Source: JABCPE02 sp963518955
GTDB taxonomy: Bacteria; Bacteroidota; Bacteroidia; Flavobacteriales; Weeksellaceae
Direction of reading: 5' to 3'
Assembly: GCA_963518955.1 (NCBI GenBank)
Contig: CAUQKI010000001.1
Coordinates: 124,001 to 188,000 of the forward strand
DNA length: 64,000 nucleotides
The position numbers were made by a program, and so were the translations under genes. The notes beneath the pieces are model-generated. The model saw nothing but the letters and a program-made list of their open reading frames with translations, ran no database searches and was not told the DNA's origin. This document shows, piece after piece, positions 7,734 to 14,963 of the stretch (its first letter is position 1; every line of letters begins with the position of its first letter).

Positions 7734-8516
7734 ATGGAACTATTATCATTATCAATGCCAAATTTTGCGGATCCGCAGATTTGGATTAGTTTATTAACAT
7801 TGACCTTCTTGGAGGTGGTCTTGGGAGTGGATAACATTATTTTCGTTTCCATTTTGTCCAATAAACTCCCTGCTCAGCAGCAAAATAGAGCCAGAAATAT
7901 CGGGCTGTTTTTTGCGATGATTTTCCGTGTGGGATTACTATTGACCATCAGCTGGTTAATCGGGCTGAGCGACCCTGTTCTTACATTAGATTGGTTCAAT
8001 GACCCACAAAAACCTGGAAATGCATTGGCTTTAAGCTGGAAAGACATCATTCTACTCTGTGGAGGACTTTTCCTTATCGTGAAAAGCACGATGGAAATCC
8101 ACCACAAAATGCAAGGTGATGAACACGAAGAATCTAATACATCCAAAGCCTCTGCGGCGATTACGATGGTTATCGTGCAGATTATTTTAGTGGATATGGT
8201 GTTCTCTTTGGACTCTATCCTTACGGCGGTGGGACTTGTTGATAATGTAGCGATTATGATTGCGGCCGTGATTATCTCTATGACGATAATGATGCTCTTC
8301 GCTGGAAAGGTGAGCAACATTATAAACGCTCACCCGAGTTTGCAGATGCTCGCACTTTCTTTCTTGGTTGTAATCGGTGTATTACTCGTTGCGGAAGGCA
8401 TCCACCAGCACATTAGCAAAAATATTATTTATTCTTGCTTGGCATTCAGTTTAACAGTAGAGTTTTTAAACATCAAACTTCGTTCAAAACAAGAAAAACA
8501 AAAAAAAGCGGAATAA
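7734..8516 (+). CDS. TerC-family integral membrane protein
   Basis: 260 residues with about seven membrane segments. The family hallmarks are present: FLEVVLGVDNIIF (about 24-37) and the paired VDMVFSLDSILTAVGL (about 152-168), each with an intramembrane Asp, plus a cytoplasmic His/Glu-rich loop (HHKMQGDEHEE) near 123-133. TerC-like proteins (Alx, YceF, MeeF relatives) export manganese or assist metalation of exported enzymes; the name derives from tellurite resistance clusters but no other ter gene is nearby, so a Mn/metal homeostasis role is the better inference. Single-gene transcript with its own promoter and terminator. Confidence 0.85.
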   Translation: MELLSLSMPNFADPQIWISLLTLTFLEVVLGVDNIIFVSILSNKLPAQQQNRARNIGLFFAMIFRVGLLLTISWLIGLSDPVLTLDWFNDPQKPGNALALSWKDIILLCGGLFLIVKSTMEIHHKMQGDEHEESNTSKASAAITMVIVQIILVDMVFSLDSILTAVGLVDNVAIMIAAVIISMTIMMLFAGKVSNIINAHPSLQMLALSFLVVIGVLLVAEGIHQHISKNIIYSCLAFSLTVEFLNIKLRSKQEKQKKAE

Positions 8517-8529
8517 TTTCCGCTTTTTT
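8502..8529 (+). terminator. Terminator of terC overlapping its stop codon
   Basis: Stem AAAAAAGCGGAA / TTCCGCTTTTTT with a TAAT loop; the terC stop codon (TAA, 8514-8516) lies in the loop. Confidence 0.85.
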
Positions 8530-8661
8530 CATATTAAAAAATGAAAACTGCACACCTATAATGATAAATAAGAAAAAAACACTCAAGATTTTTTCTATAT
8601 CTCTATTAGTACAGAATGATATTCATAACTTTACATATCAAATTTAGCAAAAAATGAATTT

Positions 8662-8951
8662 ATGCATAAAAAATATTCCAATATGCAATAATACTTATCT
8701 ATATAGTTCTTATTGCGGTTCTTTTAATAGATATTTACAATATAGCTACAAATGCACAAGAATATCCACTAAACTGCAATACTTGGTCATATTGTTCTGT
8801 AAGAAACTATATCATAACAAATGTATTCTTTATATTGTTTCTTATATCAGGGATTTGTCTCTATTTTATGAAAAGAAATAAGCTCCCATTTTACCTGAGT
8901 TTTTTAATATCTATCTTATATATTCTCTTTTTTGCAGAAAGAAATTGGTAA
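8662..8951 (+). pseudogene. Small three-TM membrane protein gene, frameshifted in an A6 tract
   Basis: From ATG 8662 the frame reads MHKK and then runs into a stop. Shifting by one base at the A6 tract (8668-8673) gives an uninterrupted frame to TAA 8949-8951: MHKKIFQYAIILIYIVLIAV... ending in ILFFAERNW. A seventh A would restore a 96-residue protein with membrane segments at about 5-26, 50-70 and 75-92 and a Cys-containing loop (NCNTWSYC, 38-45) between the first two. No in-frame ATG exists before the centre of the restored frame, so the shift disables it as it stands. It may be a true mutation, a slippage-controlled gene or an assembly error. The ORF starting at 8654 in the overlapping frame is not credible. 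Family unknown. Confidence 0.6.
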
Positions 8952-8986
8952 TATTTATATAGAGAATTTTTCTTATAGAATACAAA

Positions 8987-9322
8987 ATGAAAACAGCAAA
9001 ACAACTTATAGAAGACGAACTTCAGAAAACAATTCATCAGCTTAAAGAAGTTTCTCTTTTGCAAGGGGAGAAACAAACACTTGTAAGCTATAAAAAGGAG
9101 TTAGAGCAGTTATTGTTTCTCAAAAAACTTTCTGATACTTATCAATTGGAGCCTAAAGAGATAGAGTATATTGTTGTATTGCCTCCGCCTCGTACAGATT
9201 TTGCTAATTTTCGTATTGTAGATGATGCTGAAACGGAAGAAAAACAATGTTGGGAGGAGTTAAAGATAGAAAATGAACCCCTTTGGCTTTGTGAAGGAGA
9301 TATTTTGATTAAGAAAAGATAA
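8987..9322 (+). CDS. Unknown 111-residue soluble protein of the accessory block
   Basis: Starts at ATG 8987, 35 bases after the broken membrane-protein gene. Residues 1-50 are predicted amphipathic helix (TAKQLIEDELQKTIHQLKEV), the rest acidic, with PPPRTDFANFRIVDD near 67-81 and a tryptophan-rich end (CWEELKIENEPLWL). No signal peptide or membrane segment. I do not recognise the family. The size and composition resemble immunity-type or small accessory proteins, but nothing in the sequence proves that. It precedes the methyltransferase by 18 bases and is probably co-transcribed with it. Use of CGT for arginine differs from the AGA preference of the flanking housekeeping genes. Confidence 0.65.
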   Translation: MKTAKQLIEDELQKTIHQLKEVSLLQGEKQTLVSYKKELEQLLFLKKLSDTYQLEPKEIEYIVVLPPPRTDFANFRIVDDAETEEKQCWEELKIENEPLWLCEGDILIKKR

Positions 9323-9340
9323 TTCAATAATATAAATACA

Positions 9341-10081
9341 ATGAAAGATATATCCCAAATATTTAAATCTGATATAAAAATAGAAGATGTAAAGCAAGAA
9401 AATGGTATTTTTTGCTGTATGAATGACCATTTTGTCAGTGGAGACAATCAAAAATATATGAAAATGTACGATTGGATGTCTTTCTTTTATGATTTTGGAG
9501 AAAAATGGATAGGAAAACTCAAGTATGGAAACGCCATTGACCGCTTGCGTACGGAATTGATGAGCCGCTTGGAATGGAAGAATGCTATTTCGGTGCTTTA
9601 TGTTTCCATAGGTACAGGGGCGGACTTGCGTTATCTACCCCAAGGGATTGATTTGAAAACGATAAACCTTGTAGGGGCTGATATCTCGATGGGAATGCTC
9701 AAAAGATGTAAAAAGCAGTGGCAAAAGAAAACAAACCTTACCCTTGTGCAGTGCCCAGCCGAGGAATTACCTTTTGCTGATAATATGTTTGATATTGTTT
9801 TTCACAACGGAGGCATTAATTTTTTCAACGATAAAGCCCTTGCTATGAGCGAAATGCTCCGAGTTGCCAAACCAGGAAGCAAACTCCTTATCGCCGATGA
9901 GACTGCCGACTTTGTGGAGACCCAGTACAAGAAAAGCGTCTTTTCTAAATCCTATTTTGAAGGCAAAACGGTTGATTTGAACGCCATAGAACAATGTATC
10001 CCAGCATCAGTGGCTGAAAAGAAAACAGAATTGTTCTGGAATAACAAGTTTTATGGAATCACTTTTAGAAAAAACAACTAA
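9341..10081 (+). CDS. Class I SAM-dependent methyltransferase
   Basis: 246 residues. The Rossmann SAM motif I is ISVLYVSIGTGADLRYLP (about 83-100), motif II NLVGADISMGMLKRC (acidic Asp that binds ribose, about 109-123), and the post-motif PAEELPFADNMFDIVFHNGGINFF (split here as AEELPFADNMFDIVF then HNGG) matches the UbiE/Methyltransf_11 class. A Trp/Tyr-rich N-terminal 60 residues (YMKMYDWMSFFYDFG) is typical of UbiE-like lipid or small-molecule methyltransferases. The substrate is unknown. The stop codon abuts the ATG of the LRR gene, so the two proteins are likely made together. Codon use (CGC, CGT, TTG) is unlike the neighbours outside the block, suggesting recent acquisition. Confidence 0.85.
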   Translation: MKDISQIFKSDIKIEDVKQENGIFCCMNDHFVSGDNQKYMKMYDWMSFFYDFGEKWIGKLKYGNAIDRLRTELMSRLEWKNAISVLYVSIGTGADLRYLPQGIDLKTINLVGADISMGMLKRCKKQWQKKTNLTLVQCPAEELPFADNMFDIVFHNGGINFFNDKALAMSEMLRVAKPGSKLLIADETADFVETQYKKSVFSKSYFEGKTVDLNAIEQCIPASVAEKKTELFWNNKFYGITFRKNN

Positions 10082-11014
10082 ATGAGTTACATTACCTTTA
10101 AAAGCAAGCTTATAGAGCAAAAAGTAAAGCAATATCTGAAAAAGAAACACGAAGACCTTCTTGTAAAAGAAGGAAGGAGAGTGTTGGTTAAAGAAGAAGG
10201 AGCGACTTTGATTACCAAAATGCTCATTCATAACGATGATTTGCACTCGGAGGACTTAGCCGACTTGCAAATGTTCCCCAATATAAAGGAATTAGAGTTG
10301 CTATCGGAGAATATTACCGATTTAGAATCCTTACCACCCTTGGAGAAGCTACAAAAACTCTATTTGAATGTCAAGGCAACGGATTATACGCCTCTCGCTA
10401 AGTATAAAAAACTTAAAAAAGTAGAAGTTTATGACAGTGGCGTGAGTGATATAACTCCTTTTTGTGAACTTTCCAAGCTAACAGTGTTGAAACTATCGTG
10501 TAATAAGCTCTTTTCTTTAAAAGGAATTGCTAAATTACAAAACCTTACCGAACTTTGGTTGGATAGAAACCAAATCACCGATATATCCCCCTTGGCGTGG
10601 TTGTCCAATCTTGAATATTTGCAGTTAGATAGGAACCAAATCAGCGATTTATCTCCATTGAAAGCCCTTAAGAAGGTCACCACCTTATATTTGTATCACA
10701 ATGAGGTAAAAGACCTTTCCCCTTTGAAGCATCTATCCTTGGAGGAATTGAACTTAGAGCAAAACAAAATAGAAGACCTTAGCGATTTGGTAGGTATAGA
10801 AACACTTAGAAATCTAAAGATATGTTTTAACCCTATAAAAGACGCCTCTCCTTTGCTAAAAATGCCTTATTTAGAGTTCATCTGTACAGATGCTGAGGAT
10901 ATCTACTTGCCTTTAGAACGTTACCTCGGTAAAATTGTAGTAAGAGAAGTCTTTGGAGGGCAGTACCCTAACTTTGAAGAAGCAGATACTTATATATTTA
11001 GTAAAAAAGAATGA
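10082..11014 (+). CDS. Leucine-rich-repeat protein, internalin-type repeats, no signal peptide
   Basis: 310 residues with no export signal. Residues about 60-260 hold nine or so LRRs of 21-22 residues in the internalin-like pattern L..L.L..N.I.D.SPL, for example LTELWLDRNQITDISPL and LEYLQLDRNQISDLSPL. The N-terminal 55 residues are basic and helical; the C-terminal 45 residues form a cap. Internalin-type repeats bind proteins, so this is probably a cytoplasmic recognition or adaptor protein. It begins immediately after the methyltransferase stop and its last four bases overlap the start of the lipoprotein gene, an arrangement that favours fixed stoichiometry. Its role is unknown. Confidence 0.8.
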   Translation: MSYITFKSKLIEQKVKQYLKKKHEDLLVKEGRRVLVKEEGATLITKMLIHNDDLHSEDLADLQMFPNIKELELLSENITDLESLPPLEKLQKLYLNVKATDYTPLAKYKKLKKVEVYDSGVSDITPFCELSKLTVLKLSCNKLFSLKGIAKLQNLTELWLDRNQITDISPLAWLSNLEYLQLDRNQISDLSPLKALKKVTTLYLYHNEVKDLSPLKHLSLEELNLEQNKIEDLSDLVGIETLRNLKICFNPIKDASPLLKMPYLEFICTDAEDIYLPLERYLGKIVVREVFGGQYPNFEEADTYIFSKKE

Positions 11015-11559
11015 AAAAAATGACCTTATTAGCCTCTTTGTTAGCGTTGTTTTCTTGCAAAAGAGCGACAGAAGAGCGTAAAGCCACAGAAGCCTTTGCG
11101 ATACAATCCCTACTTACCTATGAATATTGTGGGGAAAAGGATGGTTTTCAGTATTTCTTATTAGGCAACCAATGGGAGCGTAAAGTGTTCAAAATAAAAA
11201 GCTCAGAAATACACATTGATCCTCAATATGCTTTTTACGCTGATCCCTCTTTTGAGCCTAAAACACCTATTACCCCCATTAAACAAGAAAGAGTCTTTGC
11301 CGAAATCCCTATGAATGGACAGAAACTCTATTTGTACAAAGAAAATGTGGTCGTTCGCTATTTTCTCAACTGCTCTGATTTGCATAAAAAAGCAACCGAC
11401 CAGCCCACTTATTTATACGATGAAATCACCAAAGAAGAAGCCGAAACACACAGTCAAGAGCGTACTTATTATATCGGCTATTTCAAAGGAGAACAGCTCA
11501 TTCGTTATGAAAAAATCTACCAAGGAAAGGTGTTGATGGATAAAACTATTTCAGATTAG
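11011..11559 (+). CDS. Unknown lipoprotein of the accessory block
   Basis: 182 residues starting in the overlap ATGA with the LRR gene. Residues 1-16 form a lipoprotein signal peptide (LLASLLALFSC, Cys16). The mature part is beta-rich and charged with no recognisable domain; a Cys in YEYCGEKDG and another in RYFLNCSDLH could pair. Last gene of the block; its 3' end overlaps the convergent msrA gene by 14 bases with no terminator between. The lipid anchor plus a preceding cytoplasmic methyltransferase/LRR pair suggests a system that spans the envelope, but this is inference. Confidence 0.7.
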   Translation: MKKMTLLASLLALFSCKRATEERKATEAFAIQSLLTYEYCGEKDGFQYFLLGNQWERKVFKIKSSEIHIDPQYAFYADPSFEPKTPITPIKQERVFAEIPMNGQKLYLYKENVVVRYFLNCSDLHKKATDQPTYLYDEITKEEAETHSQERTYYIGYFKGEQLIRYEKIYQGKVLMDKTISD

Positions 11560-12055
11560 CCTTTTTCGCGAATTCGAATAATTCTGGATTGATGTGGCAG
11601 TATCCACTTGGATTTTTATCCAAATAATCCTGATGATATTCTTCTCCGCTGTAGAAATTTTTCAAAGGCTCGTTTTCCACCACTATGGGTTTTTCATAAT
11701 TTCTTTGAAGTTCCGAAAGTGCCTTTGTCACTGTTTTTTCATCTTCTGAATTTACCCAATAAATACCTGTTCTGTAGCGCGTTCCGATGTCTTCTCCCTG
11801 CTGATTAAGGCTTGTAGGGTCTATTGTTTTAAAAAACAAATCCAAAAGCATTTTCAGACTTACCACCTTTGGGTCATAAGCCACTTTTACCACCTCTGCA
11901 AAACCCGTGCTGTCGGTATACACCTGCTTATAAGTTGGATTTTCTATATTTCCATTAGCATAGCCTACCTGCGTAGCCGTTACTCCGTTGATTTGTTTGA
12001 AAAAATGATCCGTTCCCCAGAAACACCCACCAGCAAAATAAATTTCTTTATCCAT
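11546..12055 (-). CDS. msrA: Peptide-methionine (S)-S-oxide reductase
   Basis: 169 residues. The catalytic GGCFWGTDHFF motif at 9-19 (nucleophile Cys11) and the downstream GYANGNIENPTYKQVYTDSTG block, EVVKVAYDP and FYSGEEYHQDYLDKNPSGYC are the standard MsrA order; the C-terminal SGYCHIN Cys could be the resolving residue. It reduces methionine-S-sulfoxide in proteins. It is the third gene of a minus-strand operon after bshA (1-base gap), linking protein repair to low-molecular-weight thiol synthesis. Confidence 0.92.
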   Translation of the reverse strand: MDKEIYFAGGCFWGTDHFFKQINGVTATQVGYANGNIENPTYKQVYTDSTGFAEVVKVAYDPKVVSLKMLLDLFFKTIDPTSLNQQGEDIGTRYRTGIYWVNSEDEKTVTKALSELQRNYEKPIVVENEPLKNFYSGEEYHQDYLDKNPSGYCHINPELFEFAKKANLK

Positions 12056-12056
12056 T

Positions 12057-13199
12057 TTATTTTTCGTTCTTAAATTCTTTTATCGTTTCCTGATATAAAT
12101 TCTCATACATCGGAATGATTTTCTTATAATCAAAAGTCTTTGCTACTTCTGTGGCATTTGTTTTCATTTCCTTTAAAAGAACTTCATCAGACAAAATCTG
12201 AAGTGTATATTCGGCCATTTTCTCCACATCGCCTACATTCGCCAAAAATCCTGTTTTTCCATAAATATTAACCTCTGGAATTCCTCCTGTATTACTGCTG
12301 ACCACGGGTGTTCCTGCCGCCATAGCCTCTAGCGCCGCCAGACCAAAACTTTCCTTTTCCGAAGGAAGAAGGAACACATCTGCATAGGTAAGCACTGGAC
12401 GAAGGTCATTTACTTTCCCCATGATTTTTATTTTGTCAATAAAATCTGGTTTTTCTGATAAGAAAGCATTTACTTTTTCCATTTCAGGGCCCTCTCCTAC
12501 TATGATTAGTTTGCTCGGAATTTTCTGATTTACCTTTTCAAAAATCTCCAAAACATCCTGAATTCTTTTAACAGGTCTAAGGTTAGAAATATGCACCAAA
12601 ATCTTCTCGTTATCCTCGGCAAACTGATTTCTAAAACAAACCGAACACTGCTCAAAGTGTCTTTCTTCGATGAAGTTCGGAATCACATGGATTTCTTTTT
12701 TAATGTCAAAAAAAGCCAATGTATCCTGCTTTAAACTTTCCGAAACCGAAGTCAGCACATCAGACTGATTGATAGAAAATTCCACCGCATGCTTATAGCT
12801 CGGGTGCTGTCCCACCAAAGTAATATCCGTTCCGTGAAGCGTAGTCACCAGCGGTAAATCCTTGCCTTTTTCTTTCAGCATCTGTTTCGCTGTAAAAGCG
12901 GCATAGGCATACGGAATAGCATAATGAGCATGGAGAACATCCAGCTGATACATGCATACCACCTGATATATCATAGAAGACAGCGCGATATCATACGGCT
13001 GATGCCTAAATAAGGGATACGCCTGTACATTCACTTTATGAAAAAAGATATTAGGTCTGGTCATATCCAGCCTTGCTGGAAGCTCCGAACTGATGAAATG
13101 CACTTCGTAGCCTTTTCGGGCAAGGTTCATTCCAAGTTCTGTCGCCACTATTCCACTCCCCCCATAAGTAGGGTAACATAATATTCCTATTTTTAACAT
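12057..13199 (-). CDS. bshA: N-acetyl-alpha-D-glucosaminyl L-malate synthase (bacillithiol)
   Basis: 380-residue GT4 glycosyltransferase. The N-terminus KIGILCYPTYGGSGIVATEL with the conserved GGSG donor/acceptor loop, the HAHYAIPYAYAAF segment (about 94-106), LHGTDITLVG (about 124-133), ISNLRPVKRIQDVLEIF (about 210-226) and the GT4 signature ESFGLAALEAMAAGTPVV (about 287-304) match BshA, the first bacillithiol enzyme (UDP-GlcNAc plus L-malate). BshB and BshC are not in the window. Nine bases separate it from the GH3 gene upstream and one from msrA downstream. Confidence 0.88.
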   Translation of the reverse strand: MLKIGILCYPTYGGSGIVATELGMNLARKGYEVHFISSELPARLDMTRPNIFFHKVNVQAYPLFRHQPYDIALSSMIYQVVCMYQLDVLHAHYAIPYAYAAFTAKQMLKEKGKDLPLVTTLHGTDITLVGQHPSYKHAVEFSINQSDVLTSVSESLKQDTLAFFDIKKEIHVIPNFIEERHFEQCSVCFRNQFAEDNEKILVHISNLRPVKRIQDVLEIFEKVNQKIPSKLIIVGEGPEMEKVNAFLSEKPDFIDKIKIMGKVNDLRPVLTYADVFLLPSEKESFGLAALEAMAAGTPVVSSNTGGIPEVNIYGKTGFLANVGDVEKMAEYTLQILSDEVLLKEMKTNATEVAKTFDYKKIIPMYENLYQETIKEFKNEK

Positions 13200-13208
13200 T
13201 TTCTTTGT

Positions 13209-14903
13209 TTATTTTTGTTTTGGGATATCTATTCCCATTCCGTATTTTATTTGTTCATTCACTACCACCGGTAGCCTTCCGTTTATCTTTTGTTTTCCTA
13301 AATAAGCCTCTGCTGTAGCTTTCATAGAAAGAGGATTGTTTTCATAAGAAACCAAAATCGATGAAATTCCGCTAATATCCACATCCTGAAGAGCATACGG
13401 GCTTCCAAACACATTGAGAATCACCTTGTTTCTTGATTTCAATTGACTAATAAGCCTTTTGCTCTCCCATGATACTTTGTAAGGTTTGTAAGCCGTAGAA
13501 TTATCCTTATGAAGTCCAATGATTACCACTGCATTTTCAGGAATAGACTGGATTTCTTTGAAAGATATTTTTTTAACTTTAATTTCTTTGGACAATTCTT
13601 GTAAAAACGCCTCGTGCGAAGCCTCTTCTAACGGGAGATAATACACTTCCTTTTCTCTAAGTGGGAAAAGCTGTTTTTCGTCTTTTAATAAAGTCAAAGC
13701 ATTGGCGTACAACTTCTCTGAAATTTTCGCGTGAGAATCATTGTTTAAAACATTATTGATTCCTTCTGAACTAAGCGGTCGCAGATTCTGAAGCCCCAAA
13801 AGATATTTCGTTTTCAAAATCTTTTTCACACTTTCTTCCAGCCTTTTTTCGCTGATTTCTCCCTTTTGGAGCGCTTCTTTTATCAATTTCTTCCCTGTCG
13901 GCACATCTTGGCTAAAAAGCAAAACATCATTCCCTGCCTTGAACGCCCTCAAATCCAATTCTCCAGCAGGATATTTTTTAGCAACAGCATTCATGTTCAG
14001 GGCATCGGTGATGACTAGCCCTTCGTATCTGAATTTATTTTTCAGCAAATTGGTTACAATATCATAAGAAATAGAAGCAGGGATATTTTTCCCTTTTTCC
14101 AGCTGTGGGACATAGAGATGCGCTATCATCGCTCCGCCTATTTTCTTGTCCATCAAGGCTTTGAAGGGTGCCAATTCTATTTTATTCAGCCTCTCCAGAC
14201 TATGTTTCACCACTGGTAAATCCAAATGCGAATCTACATCCGTATCCCCATGCCCTGGGAAATGTTTTATCGCTGCCAGCACGCCGTTATCCTGCAAACC
14301 TTGTGCATACGCCAGCGATTTAGCGATTACATTCTGAACATCTGAACCGAACGAACGATTGCCTATAATCGGGTTTTTAGGATTGGTATTCACATCCACC
14401 ACAGGAGCAAAATTCCAGTAAATTCCCATTTTCTTTGCATCTTCTGCTATTTTAGAAGCCATTTCATAGACCAAATTATTGTCCTGAATCGCTCCAAGAG
14501 TCATCGCCCAAGGGAATTTGTGCGCAGTTTTTATTCTCTGATAAAGCCCCCATTCTGCATCCATACCAAAGAGCATCGGCACTCTGGATTTCTTCTGAAA
14601 TTCATTTACCAGTGCTATTTCCTGCTCGGCATCATCCTGCATTAGGATAATTCCTCCTATCCTCTCCTGCTCCACCAGTTTCCTCACTCCTGAGATATGG
14701 TTTTGGTCTTTATTGGTATAAAGCGCCACGATGTAGAGCTGCCCGATGCGCTCATCCATACTGAGTTTAGCATAAAGGCTGTCTGCATATTTCACGGCTT
14801 TTTTATCCAAATCTTTGGTGATATTTTTGGGAGAAAACTGTGCCTGTAAATATCCTACACACCCAAAAATAAAAACTAAAATACAAGAAATATTATTTTT
14901 CAT
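13209..14903 (-). CDS. Exported glycoside hydrolase family 3 (beta-N-acetylglucosaminidase-like)
   Basis: I place the start at ATG 14903-14901 (564 residues): a TTG nine bases further upstream is possible but sits inside the -7 promoter box. Residues 1-21 are a signal peptide (ILVFIFGCVGYLQA). The GH3 catalytic domain spans about 35-370 with the NagZ-type loop KHFPGHGDTDVDSH and the nucleophile segment ITDALNM. Residues 385-560 are a GH3 C-terminal domain with ASRYD-like strands. Many Bacteroidota homologues are about 950-1000 residues with an added beta-lactamase-type module; that module is absent here. Likely a periplasmic peptidoglycan or glycan hydrolase. First gene of the GH3-bshA-msrA operon. 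Confidence 0.85.
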   Translation of the reverse strand: MKNNISCILVFIFGCVGYLQAQFSPKNITKDLDKKAVKYADSLYAKLSMDERIGQLYIVALYTNKDQNHISGVRKLVEQERIGGIILMQDDAEQEIALVNEFQKKSRVPMLFGMDAEWGLYQRIKTAHKFPWAMTLGAIQDNNLVYEMASKIAEDAKKMGIYWNFAPVVDVNTNPKNPIIGNRSFGSDVQNVIAKSLAYAQGLQDNGVLAAIKHFPGHGDTDVDSHLDLPVVKHSLERLNKIELAPFKALMDKKIGGAMIAHLYVPQLEKGKNIPASISYDIVTNLLKNKFRYEGLVITDALNMNAVAKKYPAGELDLRAFKAGNDVLLFSQDVPTGKKLIKEALQKGEISEKRLEESVKKILKTKYLLGLQNLRPLSSEGINNVLNNDSHAKISEKLYANALTLLKDEKQLFPLREKEVYYLPLEEASHEAFLQELSKEIKVKKISFKEIQSIPENAVVIIGLHKDNSTAYKPYKVSWESKRLISQLKSRNKVILNVFGSPYALQDVDISGISSILVSYENNPLSMKATAEAYLGKQKINGRLPVVVNEQIKYGMGIDIPKQK

Positions 14904-14909
14904 AGTGAA

Positions 14910-14917
14910 CAAAAGTA
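14910..14917 (-). promoter_or_regulatory. -7 box of the GH3-bshA-msrA operon
   Basis: Minus-strand TACTTTTG matches TAnnTTTG and ends only seven bases before the ATG at 14903, so the transcript should be leaderless or nearly so. No TTG is found at a good -33 distance. Confidence 0.45.
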
Positions 14918-14939
14918 CAATTTTCAGATAAAATAATCT

Positions 14940-14947
14940 TACTTTTG
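14940..14947 (+). promoter_or_regulatory. -7 box of the flippase/envelope operon
   Basis: Plus-strand TACTTTTG, 16 bases before the TTG start at 14964 and only 22 bases from the divergent -7 box at 14910-14917. Confidence 0.45.
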
Positions 14948-14963
14948 CATCAAAATTAAAGTT

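Noticed and set aside
8561..8647. Short frame MINKKKTLKIFS... of 28 codons before the accessory block
   Set aside because: Too short, no downstream continuation in any frame that makes sense, and it lies in the region just after the terC terminator. It could be the remains of a gene, but nothing supports it.
8654..8881. Open frame of 75 codons overlapping the broken membrane-protein gene
   Set aside because: Its product is a Tyr/Cys/Asn/Lys-rich string without fold features, while the shifted frame gives a clean three-helix membrane protein to a natural stop at 8951.
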